From Castellaniella sp035707805 (GTDB lineage: Bacteria > Pseudomonadota > Gammaproteobacteria > Burkholderiales > Burkholderiaceae_B), in contig DASSTS010000036.1 in NCBI GenBank assembly GCA_035707805.1, positions 36,012 to 100,011 on the forward strand: a DNA stretch of 64,000 nucleotides, written 5' to 3'. The notes under the pieces were generated by a model, which saw nothing but the letters and a program-made list of their open reading frames with translations, ran no database searches and was not told the DNA's origin. Positions within the stretch are counted from its first letter, which is position 1. Every line of letters starts with the position of its first letter. This document shows, one piece after another, positions 52,145-60,941 of this stretch. A program made the translations under genes and the position numbers.

Positions 52145-54622
52145 ATGGCCAAAGCGGATCCCCTGGCGCGCTACAAGGCCAAGCGCGACTTCAGCGTCAC
52201 GGGCGAGCCCGCCGACGGCGGCCGGGCGAACCGGTCCGCGCCTTCGTTCGTGGTGCAGAAGCACTGGGCCCGCCGGCTGCATTACGACTTTCGCCTGGAG
52301 CTGGACGGCGCCATGAAAAGCTGGGCGGTGCCCAAGGGCCCCAGCTACGACCCCGCCGACAAGCGCATGGCGATGCACGTCGAGGACCACCCCATTTCCT
52401 ACAACACCTTCGAGGGCGAGATACCGCCCCGGCAATACGGCGCCGGCAAGGTCATCATCTGGGACAAGGGCACCTGGCAGCCGCTGGGCGACGCCCGCAG
52501 CGACTACCGCGAGGGCAAGCTGAAGTTCGAGCTGCACGGACACAAGTTGAAGGGCCGCTGGGCGCTCGTGCGCATGAAGGGCAAAGCGCCGCAGCGGGAC
52601 GCCTGGCTGCTGATCAAGGAAAAGGACGCGTTCGTGAGGTCTTCCGTGGACTTCAGCGTGGTCGATGAAATGCCCGACAGCGTCGCGCGGCTGCCGCCCC
52701 CGGCCTCGCCCGGGGCGGCGCGGGCGCGCGCGCCGGCCGGCCCGCGCGGCGCGGGGGAAGCCGGCGTGAAGGCCGCCTTGCCCGAGACGCTCGAGCCGCA
52801 GCTGGCGACCTTGACGGACCGCCCGCCGGCCGATGCCGACGCCTGGCTCTACGAGATCAAGTTCGACGGCTATCGCCTGCTGGCGCGCGTCGAGGCCGGC
52901 CAGGCGCGGCTCTTCACGCGCAACGGCAATGACTGGACAGAGCGCCTGCCGCACCTGGCGGCCGAATTCGGACGCCGGCGGCTGCCGTCGGGATGGTATG
53001 ACGGCGAGATCGTCGTCCTGGACGCCCACGGCGTGCCCGATTTCCAGGCGCTGCAGGGCGCGTTCGACGCGCAGAAGACCCGCCGCATCGTGTACTACCT
53101 GTTCGATCTGCCTTACAGCCAGGGTCGCGATCTGCGGGCGCAGCCCCTGGAAGAGCGGCGCGAGCGGCTGGCCGCCCTGCTGCGGGAAACGGAAGGCGAG
53201 GGCGATGCGCTGCGCTACAGCGCGGCCTTCGATGTCGATGCCCGGGACATCGTCGCGTCGGCCTGCCGCCTGGGGCTGGAGGGCGTCATCGGCAAGCGCA
53301 GGTCCTCGCCCTACACCTCGCGCCGTTCCGGCGATTGGATCAAGCTGAAATGCAGCCTGCGCCAGGAATTCGTGATCGGCGGCTACACCGATCCCCAGGG
53401 TTCGCGCGAGGGCATCGGATCCCTGCTGCTGGGCGTGCATGACGAGCAGGGCGAATTGCGCTATGCCGGCAATGTGGGCACGGGATTCGACCGCCGCACC
53501 CTGGCGGACCTCCGTGAGAAACTGGACGCGCTGGGCGCGCAAACCCGTCCGTTCGCCCAGTCCACGGGCATGGACCGCAAGGCGCACTGGGTCCGGCCGG
53601 AACTGCTGGCGGAAGTCTCGTTCGGCCAATGGACCGAGACCGGCCGCATCCGACACTCGGTATTTCACGGGCTGCGCAGCGACAAGCCCGCCAAGGCCAT
53701 CACCCGGGAGAACAGCATGACGATCGCAGCCAGTCCGGACACGCTCAAGGTCACGCATCCGGAACGCGTCATCGACCCTTCCAGCGGCGCGCGCAAGATC
53801 GACGTGGCCCGCCATTACGCGCTGGTCGGCGAGCTGATGCTGCCGCACCTGAAGGGCCGGCCGGTCTCGCTGGTGCGCGCGCCCGACGGCGTCGGGGGAG
53901 AGATGTTCTTCCAGAAGCACATGGACAAGCCGACCATGGCCGGCGTGCGGCTGCTGTCCCAGGACCTGGACCCCGATCACGAGCCGCTGATGGAGGTGGC
54001 CGCCGCCCGGGGCCTGCTGTCGGCCGCCCAGATGAACGTCATCGAGTTCCACACCTGGAATGCCGTGAAGACGCGCATCGACCGGCCCGACCGCATGACT
54101 TTCGACCTGGATCCGGGCAAGGGCGTGGAATGGCCGGCGATGCAGGAGGCCGCCCTGGTGCTGCGCGCCTTCCTGCAGGAACTGGAGCTCGCGCCCTTCG
54201 TCAAGACCAGCGGCGGCAAGGGCCTGCACGTCGTCGTACCGTTGCAGCGCCGCCACAACTGGGACCTGGTCAAGGATTTTTCGCAGGCCGTGGTCCGGCA
54301 CCTGGCGAGGACCTTTCCGCGGCGGTTCTCCGCCAAGAGCGGTCCGCGCAACCGGGTCGGGAAGATCTTCATCGACTACCTGCGCAACGGCTTCGGCGCG
54401 ACGACGGTGGCCGCCTGGTCGCTGCGCGCGCGGCCCGGCATGGGCGTCTCCGTGCCGATCGCCTGGAGCGAGGTCGATGCCCTGCAGAGCTCGGCCCAGT
54501 GGCACATCCATAATATCCACGAGCGGCTGGACCAGGGCAATGCGCCGTGGCGGGACTACGGGGATTCGGCGCGCACGCTGACCGCGGCGATGAAGACCCT
54601 GGGATTCCAGCCGGATCGATGA
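52145..54622 (+). CDS. ligD: Multifunctional DNA ligase D
   Basis: 825 residues in the order 3'-phosphoesterase, ligase, polymerase (as in Pseudomonas LigD). PE domain: FVVQKHWARRLHYDFRLELD and PKGPSYDPADKRMAMHVEDH, about 1-170. Ligase: YEIKFDGYRLLARVEAGQAR with the adenylated Lys239, then PSGWYDGEIVVLD and EGVIGKRRSSPY, with an OB fold to about 520. Polymerase: HPERVIDPSSGARKIDVARH, FQKHMDKPTMAGV, and the catalytic DLDPGKGVEWP (Asp654, Asp656), then HVVVPLQRRHNWDLVKDFSQ. It end-processes, fills in and seals breaks held by Ku. Confidence 0.96.
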   Translation: MAKADPLARYKAKRDFSVTGEPADGGRANRSAPSFVVQKHWARRLHYDFRLELDGAMKSWAVPKGPSYDPADKRMAMHVEDHPISYNTFEGEIPPRQYGAGKVIIWDKGTWQPLGDARSDYREGKLKFELHGHKLKGRWALVRMKGKAPQRDAWLLIKEKDAFVRSSVDFSVVDEMPDSVARLPPPASPGAARARAPAGPRGAGEAGVKAALPETLEPQLATLTDRPPADADAWLYEIKFDGYRLLARVEAGQARLFTRNGNDWTERLPHLAAEFGRRRLPSGWYDGEIVVLDAHGVPDFQALQGAFDAQKTRRIVYYLFDLPYSQGRDLRAQPLEERRERLAALLRETEGEGDALRYSAAFDVDARDIVASACRLGLEGVIGKRRSSPYTSRRSGDWIKLKCSLRQEFVIGGYTDPQGSREGIGSLLLGVHDEQGELRYAGNVGTGFDRRTLADLREKLDALGAQTRPFAQSTGMDRKAHWVRPELLAEVSFGQWTETGRIRHSVFHGLRSDKPAKAITRENSMTIAASPDTLKVTHPERVIDPSSGARKIDVARHYALVGELMLPHLKGRPVSLVRAPDGVGGEMFFQKHMDKPTMAGVRLLSQDLDPDHEPLMEVAAARGLLSAAQMNVIEFHTWNAVKTRIDRPDRMTFDLDPGKGVEWPAMQEAALVLRAFLQELELAPFVKTSGGKGLHVVVPLQRRHNWDLVKDFSQAVVRHLARTFPRRFSAKSGPRNRVGKIFIDYLRNGFGATTVAAWSLRARPGMGVSVPIAWSEVDALQSSAQWHIHNIHERLDQGNAPWRDYGDSARTLTAAMKTLGFQPDR

Positions 54623-54766
54623 GGGCCGGCCCTTCCCTGGACGCACGTGAGGACCGGAAAGGCTGTCGCCGCAGATGTGTGAGTTTGAAACAGTGCTATC
54701 TTTCTGGGCGGCGATCGGCGATAGTGGCTTCGGGGCTATTTTTCCCCTGTACATCTAGGACTTACA

Positions 54767-54976
54767 TTGAAAACAGAAATCGGTATCGTGAAGTGGTTCA
54801 ACAACGACAAGGGCTTCGGCTTTATCATGCCCGAGGACGGCGGCAAGGACCTCTTCGCACACTACAGCGAAATCCAAGGCACCGGCCATAAAACCCTCGA
54901 AGAAAACCAGCGTGTTTCCTTCGTGGTCGGCGAGGGACAGAAAGGTCCCTGCGCCAAGCAGATCACGGTGCTCTAA
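54767..54976 (+). CDS. Cold-shock domain protein
   Basis: 69 residues, single cold-shock domain. RNP1 KGFGFIMPEDGGKDLF and RNP2-like LFAHYSEIQGTGH (the usual motif is VFVHFSAI). Starts at TTG 54767, preceded by CTAGGA; the family start MKTEIGIVKWFNNDKGFGF supports this codon. The preceding 144 bases are non-coding and AT-richer than average, as expected for a CSP leader. Acts as an RNA chaperone; whether it is cold-induced cannot be told. A strong terminator follows. Confidence 0.93.
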   Translation: MKTEIGIVKWFNNDKGFGFIMPEDGGKDLFAHYSEIQGTGHKTLEENQRVSFVVGEGQKGPCAKQITVL

Positions 54977-55016
54977 AACCTGCGGCCCGCTCCGGCGGGC
55001 CTGCACAGAGCCGTGC

Positions 55017-55051
55017 GGCGGAGCCCCATGAAACATGGGGCTCCGCCTTTT
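55017..55051 (+). terminator. Rho-independent terminator after the cold-shock gene
   Basis: GGCGGAGCCCCATG (55017-55030), loop AAA, CATGGGGCTCCGCC (55034-55047), then TTTT. A perfect 14-bp stem. Confidence 0.88.
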
Positions 55052-55096
55052 CATTTGGGGCGCCCGGCCTGCGGCCGGACACGCCCCGCGCGGAGA

Positions 55097-55345
55097 TCAG
55101 GACCGGTTCTTGATCCAGCCGTAGATGCCCAGCACGATCAGCGCGCCGATGATGGAGCCGATCCATCCGGCGCCCTGGCCGGCCTCGTAGAAGCCCAGCG
55201 CCGCGCCCAGATAGCCCGCCACGATGGCGCCGACGATCCCCAGGATCGTGGTCATGATGAAGCCGAGCTTCTGGTCGCCGGGCATGACGGCCCGGGCGAT
55301 CAGCCCGACGACGAAGCCCACGATGATCATGCTGATGATGCCCAT
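55097..55345 (-). CDS. GlsB/YeaQ/YmgE family stress-response membrane protein
   Basis: 82 residues, three hydrophobic helices: GIISMIIVGFVVGLIARAVM, then FIMTTILGIVGAIVAGYLGA, and WIGSIIGALIVLGIYGWIKN. The glycine-zipper pattern with PGDQKLGFI between helices one and two is the transglycosylase-associated protein signature. ATG 55345 has GGGAGAAGGG before it; the frame continues 13 codons upstream. The biochemical role is unknown; homologues respond to membrane or acid stress. Confidence 0.88.
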   Translation of the reverse strand: MGIISMIIVGFVVGLIARAVMPGDQKLGFIMTTILGIVGAIVAGYLGAALGFYEAGQGAGWIGSIIGALIVLGIYGWIKNRS

Positions 55346-55486
55346 GTCCCTTCTCCCTTCAAGGTTAAAGATTCCCATGGGCATGATAGGGCTGCGCAGG
55401 CGCGGCGTCCAGCGCGGCTGTGCGGCGCGGGCTGGCCGGGCGCCTGCCGCAGCGGCATGCCTGTCGCGGCCCGGGCGCGGCGGCCC

Positions 55487-55954
55487 TCAGAGGGGCGGCA
55501 GGCCGCGCCGGATGTCCGTCAGGATCCGGCAGAAGGCAGCCGCCGGCAGCGAGGTGCGAGGGGGCTCGGGGCCCTCGCCCGTCTCATGGACGATCTCCAG
55601 GCCCACGGTCGAGCGCAGTACGTGGCAGAGCCCCTCGTGCTGGGCGAACTTTTCCCGCAGGGCGCGTTCCACCAGGCGATGATGCGCCTCGGCGCCGAAG
55701 GGCAGCGGCACCGGCCCCCAATGGGCGAACTGCTTGTCGGCGCCCCGGCCGCATTCCTTGGCCTGCCAGGCGGTGGACGTGAAGGCGCGGGCGCGCGCGG
55801 GGTGGCCTTCGGGAAACTTGATCCCCTGGATGAAGCCCTCGAGGGAGGCCAGCAGCACGCCGTCCAGCAGGAAGGGCGACAGGCTGAAATTCGACAGGGC
55901 GATGCCGCGCCAGTCGTCCGAGGTGTATGCGATGTTGATGGTCTGCCGTGTCAC
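55487..55954 (-). CDS. NADAR-like domain protein (putative ADP-ribose-linked N-glycosidase)
   Basis: 155 residues. LSNFSLSPFLLDGVLLASLE resembles the N-terminal NADAR pattern (NFSxSPF-hhDGhhhxSxE). FIQGIKFPEGHPARARAFTS, then TAWQAKECGRG matches the Ala-Lys-Gly-Arg block, and LREKFAQHEGLCHVLRSTVG with LEIVHET resembles the C-terminal block. NADAR/YbiA proteins hydrolyse N-glycosidic bonds, including those in riboflavin intermediates and, in DarG1-type members, ADP-ribosylated guanine. The family call is by eye and the molecular role is not established. An ADP-ribosylglycohydrolase lies 2 kb away. Confidence 0.55.
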   Translation of the reverse strand: MTRQTINIAYTSDDWRGIALSNFSLSPFLLDGVLLASLEGFIQGIKFPEGHPARARAFTSTAWQAKECGRGADKQFAHWGPVPLPFGAEAHHRLVERALREKFAQHEGLCHVLRSTVGLEIVHETGEGPEPPRTSLPAAAFCRILTDIRRGLPPL

Positions 55955-56045
55955 TAGGGTCTCCGTGCGGGTCTGCGCGCGCGGGGCGCGCGCCCAGGCG
56001 CCAGTCTAGCGGATCCCGCACCGGCCCTGTGCTACAGTCCCCGCC

Positions 56046-56972
56046 ATGGATATCGTCTTCGCCTCCCGACATGAATCGAACCCCCAGGAATGGGTCCGGG
56101 CCTTGCGCCAGGCCCTGCCGGAACATTCGGTCCGGCTCTGGGAAGACGGGCAGGGCGGCCGGGCCGACGCGGCCGTGGTCTGGGCGCCGCCCGCCGGTCT
56201 GTTCGCGGACCAGCCCGGCCTGAAATACCTGTTCAACCTGGGCGCGGGGGTGGATGCCCTGCTGCAGATGCCGGGCCTGCCCGAGGACGCCGTCCTGGTG
56301 CGCATGGAGGACGGCGGCATGGCCGTTCAGATGGCCGAGTACGTGCTGCATTACCTCATCCGCGAGTCGCGCGACCTGGGCCGCTATGCCGAACTGCAGG
56401 CGCAGGCCCGCTGGCATCCGCTGGACGACATCGACCGGGCCGCCTGGCCGGTGGGCGTCATGGGGGCCGGCGTCATGGGCGCGCGCATCGCGCAGGCCTG
56501 CGCGGCGCTGGATTACCCGGTGGCGGTCTGGTCGCGCAGCGGCCGGCCGGTGGCGGGGGCGCGATCCTGCGCCCAGGACCAGCTGGCCGAATTCCTGGCC
56601 GGGACCCGGGTGCTGGTCAACGTCCTGCCTTTGACCGGTGACACCCGCGGCATCCTGTCGCGCGCCGTGTTCGAGCAGTTGCGGCCCGATGCCTGCGTGA
56701 TCAACATCGCCCGGGGCGACCACCTGGTCGAGGCCGACCTGCTGGCCTGCCTGGACAGCGGCCGGCTGCGGGGCGCGGCGCTGGACGTGTTCGCGCACGA
56801 ACCCCTGCCGCCGGACCACGCCTTCTGGGCGGACCGGCGCATCCACGTCACGCCCCACGTGGCGGGCGCCAGCCTGATGGACCTGACTGTGCGGCAGATC
56901 GCCGGCAAGGTCCGCGCCGCGGCGCGCGGCGAGCCGATCAGCGGCATCGTGGACCGGGCCCGGCAGTACTGA
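56046..56972 (+). CDS. ghrA: Glyoxylate/hydroxypyruvate reductase A
   Basis: NADPH-dependent reductase of glyoxylate to glycolate and hydroxypyruvate to glycerate. 308 residues. VKYLFNLGAGVDALLQMPGL-type N-terminal block, YVLHYLIRESRDLGRYAELQ, the dinucleotide loop GVMGAGVMGARIAQACAALD, NVLPLTGDTRGILSRAVFEQ, INIARGDHLVEADLLACLDS with the catalytic Arg, and DVFAHEPLPPDHAFW, VTPHVAG with the catalytic Glu and His. May balance glyoxylate from GlcDEF and AceA. Its TGA overlaps the next ATG. Confidence 0.93.
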   Translation: MDIVFASRHESNPQEWVRALRQALPEHSVRLWEDGQGGRADAAVVWAPPAGLFADQPGLKYLFNLGAGVDALLQMPGLPEDAVLVRMEDGGMAVQMAEYVLHYLIRESRDLGRYAELQAQARWHPLDDIDRAAWPVGVMGAGVMGARIAQACAALDYPVAVWSRSGRPVAGARSCAQDQLAEFLAGTRVLVNVLPLTGDTRGILSRAVFEQLRPDACVINIARGDHLVEADLLACLDSGRLRGAALDVFAHEPLPPDHAFWADRRIHVTPHVAGASLMDLTVRQIAGKVRAAARGEPISGIVDRARQY

Positions 56973-57706
56973 TGGCCGGGGCGCCGCGGGCTTTGCGGAT
57001 GCTGGCGCGCGGCGCCGCCTGCGGGGTGCTGGCCGCCGCGCTGGGCGCCTGCGCCGCGCCGCCGGTGGCGGGTCTGCAGGGCGAATCCTTTTCCGGCGAC
57101 CAGCTGGTGCAGAACGACATCAATCGCGTCCAGACCCTGGCGATGCGCGACAACCTGGACAGCCTGGCGCGCCTGCTGGAAAAACTCTACCGGCGCAATC
57201 CGGGCGAGTGGCGCAAGGCCGGCTTCACCGACCTCAAGTCCGCCCTGGCGCAGGGCGAGGCGCGGCTTCGCCAGGGCGAGGTGCCCAAGGAACTCGAAGG
57301 CCTGCAGGACATCGAGGTGCTGTCCGTCGCCATGGATCCGCGCTATCCCGGCGACCGGGTGGCGGCCTTCGTGCTGGGCCTGTCCAACATGATCATCGCC
57401 GCGCACGGCGGGCGCACGCGTTTCCACGTGACGGATTCGGTCGACGCCCGGCACGTCTTCAATGCGGCCCGCAACGTCGAGGTCGCGGCCTGGATGCTGG
57501 CCAGCCGGCGCGATGCCCAGGGCCGGCCGCTGCTGCTGTCCAACGAACTGGGCAATGGCGTCGCCAACCTCAGTTTCGAGCGCGAGTTCGGCCGCATGAT
57601 CGCCCGCCTGGACCTGGTGGCCGAGCTGCAGGACGAAAGCGTGCGGCGCATCGGGATCAACTACCTGCAGGGCCTGCTGTTCTTCAATTTCCTGCCGGTG
57701 CGCTAG
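56972..57706 (+). CDS. Conserved lipoprotein of unknown function
   Basis: 244 residues with a lipoprotein signal: VLAAALGACAAPPVAGLQGE, lipobox LGAC near residue 26. The rest is soluble and mostly helical: QNDINRVQTLAMRDNLDSLA, LLEKLYRRNPGEWRKAGFTD, then VAAFVLGLSNMIIAAHGGRT and FNAARNVEVAAWMLASRRDA. I recognise it as a family common in Burkholderiales but know no function. ATG overlaps the ghrA stop, and its end overlaps the convergent ADP-ribosylglycohydrolase gene by 23 bases. Confidence 0.85.
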   Translation: MAGAPRALRMLARGAACGVLAAALGACAAPPVAGLQGESFSGDQLVQNDINRVQTLAMRDNLDSLARLLEKLYRRNPGEWRKAGFTDLKSALAQGEARLRQGEVPKELEGLQDIEVLSVAMDPRYPGDRVAAFVLGLSNMIIAAHGGRTRFHVTDSVDARHVFNAARNVEVAAWMLASRRDAQGRPLLLSNELGNGVANLSFEREFGRMIARLDLVAELQDESVRRIGINYLQGLLFFNFLPVR

Positions 57707-58793
57707 TGTCGCCGGCCGCCTGCCGGGCCAGGCGTTCCGCCTGCGCCAGGCGCTCGCCGCTGTCTTCCATGCCTTCCAGGAAACGGTCGGGAATCGACTG
57801 GATGCCGCCGATGGCGCCCGCCAGCGCGCCGGTCAGGATGGCGCGGGCCTGGTTCTGCCCGCCGCCGTTGACGGCGTGCAGGACGGCCGACTCGAAATCG
57901 CCCTGGAAGCGGCCCGCCAGGTAATAGGCCGCCGGGAACTGGTGGTAGACCGCGCAGGGCATGCCGTAGACCAGGGAGGCCTTCCAGGCGGGCTCGATGC
58001 GCACGCCCGGATCGGCGACCGCCCGCAAGATGCCGGAGACCGTCAGCAAGGCGTCGGGCGAGGGGAACTGGCCGGCGCGGCGCGGAGCCTCGGGGCCGTC
58101 GGGCGGCGTCTGCTCGCCATCCGAGGTGACCGAATGGAAGGGCAGGGAGCCATCGCGCACGCGGGCCATCAGGCGGTCGGACGTGCCGGCGTCCAGCGCT
58201 TCGCCCCGCACCAGGCTGCCCAGCACGCAGGCATAGGCCACGGTCATGGCCATGACCGTGGTGTCGCGCTGGGTCAGCGCCGTATTGGCCGAGACGTGGC
58301 GGGCGAGTTCGGCCGGCTGCGCGGCATAGCGGATCGCCAGGGCGAGGACGCGTTCGGCGGCCTCGGTCGTGTCGGCCAGGCCGGCGACCTCGCCCCAGGG
58401 GCGCCCTTCGCGCACCCGCAGCCGCCAGGTCTCGCGGATCGACTGGCTGGTATAGCCGCCTGGCCCGTTCATGGGCGTGCCGTCCAGCCGGGGGAACAGC
58501 TGCTCGTCGAGCCGGCGGCAGAAGTCCGGCTCGTCGTAGTGGCCGCGTTCGGTCAGCGAATGGACCAGCAGATCGAGGATGTACCCGGCCTGCGAGGACT
58601 GTCCGGCCCGCAGCCCCGCGTGGTAGCGGCCGGGGCGGGGCTCGGTGTAGTCCGTGATCCAGTTGCCGTAGTCGCGGCGCAGGGCGTCCAGGTCGTAGTA
58701 CCAGTGGGGCCCGAGCGCCAGCGCGTCGCCGACGTAGGCCCCCATGAGCGCCCCGCGGGCGCGCTGTTCCAGGCTGACGGATGGGTGTGTCAT
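57684..58793 (-). CDS. ADP-ribosylglycohydrolase family protein
   Basis: 369 residues of the DraG-like fold. ARGALMGAYVGDALALGPHW is the N-terminal metal-binding block, GYTSQSIRETWRLR a loop block, and ALTQRDTTVMAMTVAYACVL and GVRIEPAWKASLVYGMPCAV mark helices of the core. HAVNGGGQNQARAILTGALA is a C-terminal block in which the canonical GGDTDT is changed to NGGGQNQ. That divergence may mean a different substrate or lost metal binding. The exact target (ADP-ribosylated protein, small molecule or other) is unknown. Confidence 0.85.
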   Translation of the reverse strand: MTHPSVSLEQRARGALMGAYVGDALALGPHWYYDLDALRRDYGNWITDYTEPRPGRYHAGLRAGQSSQAGYILDLLVHSLTERGHYDEPDFCRRLDEQLFPRLDGTPMNGPGGYTSQSIRETWRLRVREGRPWGEVAGLADTTEAAERVLALAIRYAAQPAELARHVSANTALTQRDTTVMAMTVAYACVLGSLVRGEALDAGTSDRLMARVRDGSLPFHSVTSDGEQTPPDGPEAPRRAGQFPSPDALLTVSGILRAVADPGVRIEPAWKASLVYGMPCAVYHQFPAAYYLAGRFQGDFESAVLHAVNGGGQNQARAILTGALAGAIGGIQSIPDRFLEGMEDSGERLAQAERLARQAAGDTSAPAGN

Positions 58794-58921
58794 GAGGTCG
58801 ATCCCGATGCGGTGGGGGCTTCAGTATGCGGCTGCGCGCGCCGCCGAGGCAAGCGCGCGGCCGGGACGCCGGCCGGCTTGGTATAAGCTACCGGCACGAC
58901 AATCATTCCGAGGAGACCGCG

Positions 58922-60880
58922 GTGACCGAAGCAGAGACGAGGCCCCTATGGACGCCCAGCGCCGAGCGCGTGGCGGACGCGCGCATCACGGATTACCGGC
59001 GCTGGCTGCAGGCCGAAAAGGGCAGGGCCTTCGCGGACTATCCCGCCTTGTGGCAGTGGTCCGTGGACCACCTGGAAGACTTCTACCAATCGGTCTGGGA
59101 ATACTTCGATCTGCAGAGCTCCACCCCTTACACGCGGGTCCTGGACCGGCGCGCCATGCCGGGGGCGCGCTGGTTCGAGGGCGCGCGGCTGAACCTCGCG
59201 CAGCAGGTCTTCCGCTTTCACCAGGACGAGCCGGACCGCCCAGCCATCATTTCGCGTTCCGAACTGCGGCCGCTGCGCACGCTGGACTGGGGCGAGCTGC
59301 GCCGGCAGGTGGCGGCCGCCGCCCGGGGCCTGCGGGCGCTGGGCGTGGGGCCGGGGGACCGCGTGGTCGCCTACCTGCCCAATCTGCCGGAAACGCAGGT
59401 CGCCTTCCTGGCGGCCTGCAGCGTGGGCGCCATCTGGTCCAGCTGCTCGCCGGACATGGGCACCCGCAGCGTGCTGGACCGGTTCCGCCAGATCGACCCC
59501 AAGGTCATGCTGGCGGTCGACGGCTATCGCTACGGCGGCAAGGATTTCGACCGGCTGCCGGTGGTGGCCGGCCTGCGCGACAGCCTGCCCACCCTGGCCC
59601 AGGTCGTGCTGCTGCCCTACCTGGATCCGGACGCGCGGCTGGAAGGCGCGGTGCCGTGGGATGAATGGCTGGCGGGCCCGGACGAGCCCCTGCGGTTCGA
59701 GCCGCTGCCCTTCGACCATCCCCTGTGGGTGGTGTATTCCTCCGGCACCACGGGCCTGCCCAAGCCCATCGTCCACGGCCACGGCGGCATCCTGCTCAAG
59801 GGCCTGCAGGACGTGGCCCTGCAGATGGACATCGGGCCGCGCGACCGTTTCATGTGGTACACCACGACCGGGTGGATCATGTGGAACATCCAGATGATGG
59901 GCCTGCTGGCCGGCGCGACGATCTGCCTGTACGACGGCAACCCCGGCCATCCGGACGCCAACGTGCTGTGGGATTTCGCCGACGAGGCCGGGGTGACGTT
60001 CTTTGGCGCCGGCGCGGCCTATTTCCTGGCGTGCCGCAAGGCCGGCATCCGGCCGGGCGCGCGCATGCGGTCGGGCCGCCTGATGACGGTGGGGTCCACG
60101 GGCTCGCCCTTGTCCGAGGACGGCTATCGCTGGCTGATGGAGCAGTTCCCCGGCGTGCTGGTGGCCGCCCTCAGCGGCGGCACCGACGTGGCCGCCGCTT
60201 ACGTGGGACCCTGTCCCGTGCTGCCGGTGTACGCCGGCGAGATGCAGTGCCGCTACCTGGGGACGGCGGTGCGCGCCTACAGCGACGCCGGCGAATCGCT
60301 GGAGGACGCGGTGGGCGAGCTCGTGGTCACCGAGCCCATGCCCTGCATGCCGCTGCGCTTCTGGAACGATCCCGGGGGGCAGCGCTACCAGGACAGCTAT
60401 TTTTCCGTCTTTCCGGGCGTCTGGCGCCACGGCGACTGGATCCGCATCACGCCGCGCGGCGGCGCCATCATCTACGGCCGTTCGGACACGACGATCAACC
60501 GCCACGGCGTGCGCATGGGCACGGCGGAGATCTACCGCGTGCTGGAGGCCTTTCCCGAGGTCATGGACTGCATGGTGGTGGATCTGGAATACCTGGGCCG
60601 GGAATCCTATATGCCGCTTTTCGTGGTCCTGCGCGAGGGGCGCACTCTGGACGAGGATCTGGTCGCCCGCATGAAGGCCGCGATCCGCGAGCAGCTGTCC
60701 GCCCGCCACGTGCCCGACGAGGTCCTGGCCGCGCCGGCCATCCCGCGCACGCTGAGCGGCAAGAAGATGGAACTGCCCATCAAGCGCCTGCTGCTGGGCG
60801 AGCCGCTGGACAAGGTCGCCAATCCCGACGCCATGGCCAATCCGGAGAGCCTGGCCTGGTATCTGGCGCTCAAGCGCTGA
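58922..60880 (+). CDS. Acetoacetyl-CoA synthetase
   Basis: ATP-dependent activation of acetoacetate for ketone-body or PHB-derived carbon use. 652 residues of the AMP-forming acyl-CoA synthetase family. WQWSVDHLEDFYQSVWEYFD and the ATP loop VVYSSGTTGLPKPIVHGHGG. TTTGWIMWNIQMMGLLAGAT, the A8 motif region GDWIRITPRGGAIIYGRSDT and PRTLSGKKMELPIKRLLLG (catalytic Lys). TINRHGVRMGTAEIYRVLE and the long form point to AacS rather than acetyl-CoA synthetase. GTG 58922 is chosen, with GAGGAGA before it; the frame extends 32 codons upstream. Confidence 0.92.
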   Translation: MTEAETRPLWTPSAERVADARITDYRRWLQAEKGRAFADYPALWQWSVDHLEDFYQSVWEYFDLQSSTPYTRVLDRRAMPGARWFEGARLNLAQQVFRFHQDEPDRPAIISRSELRPLRTLDWGELRRQVAAAARGLRALGVGPGDRVVAYLPNLPETQVAFLAACSVGAIWSSCSPDMGTRSVLDRFRQIDPKVMLAVDGYRYGGKDFDRLPVVAGLRDSLPTLAQVVLLPYLDPDARLEGAVPWDEWLAGPDEPLRFEPLPFDHPLWVVYSSGTTGLPKPIVHGHGGILLKGLQDVALQMDIGPRDRFMWYTTTGWIMWNIQMMGLLAGATICLYDGNPGHPDANVLWDFADEAGVTFFGAGAAYFLACRKAGIRPGARMRSGRLMTVGSTGSPLSEDGYRWLMEQFPGVLVAALSGGTDVAAAYVGPCPVLPVYAGEMQCRYLGTAVRAYSDAGESLEDAVGELVVTEPMPCMPLRFWNDPGGQRYQDSYFSVFPGVWRHGDWIRITPRGGAIIYGRSDTTINRHGVRMGTAEIYRVLEAFPEVMDCMVVDLEYLGRESYMPLFVVLREGRTLDEDLVARMKAAIREQLSARHVPDEVLAAPAIPRTLSGKKMELPIKRLLLGEPLDKVANPDAMANPESLAWYLALKR

Positions 60881-60941
60881 GGCGGCGGCCGGTCCGCCCG
60901 CCGCCTATAATGAAAAATTCCGCCCTCGCCGTGCTTGCTTC

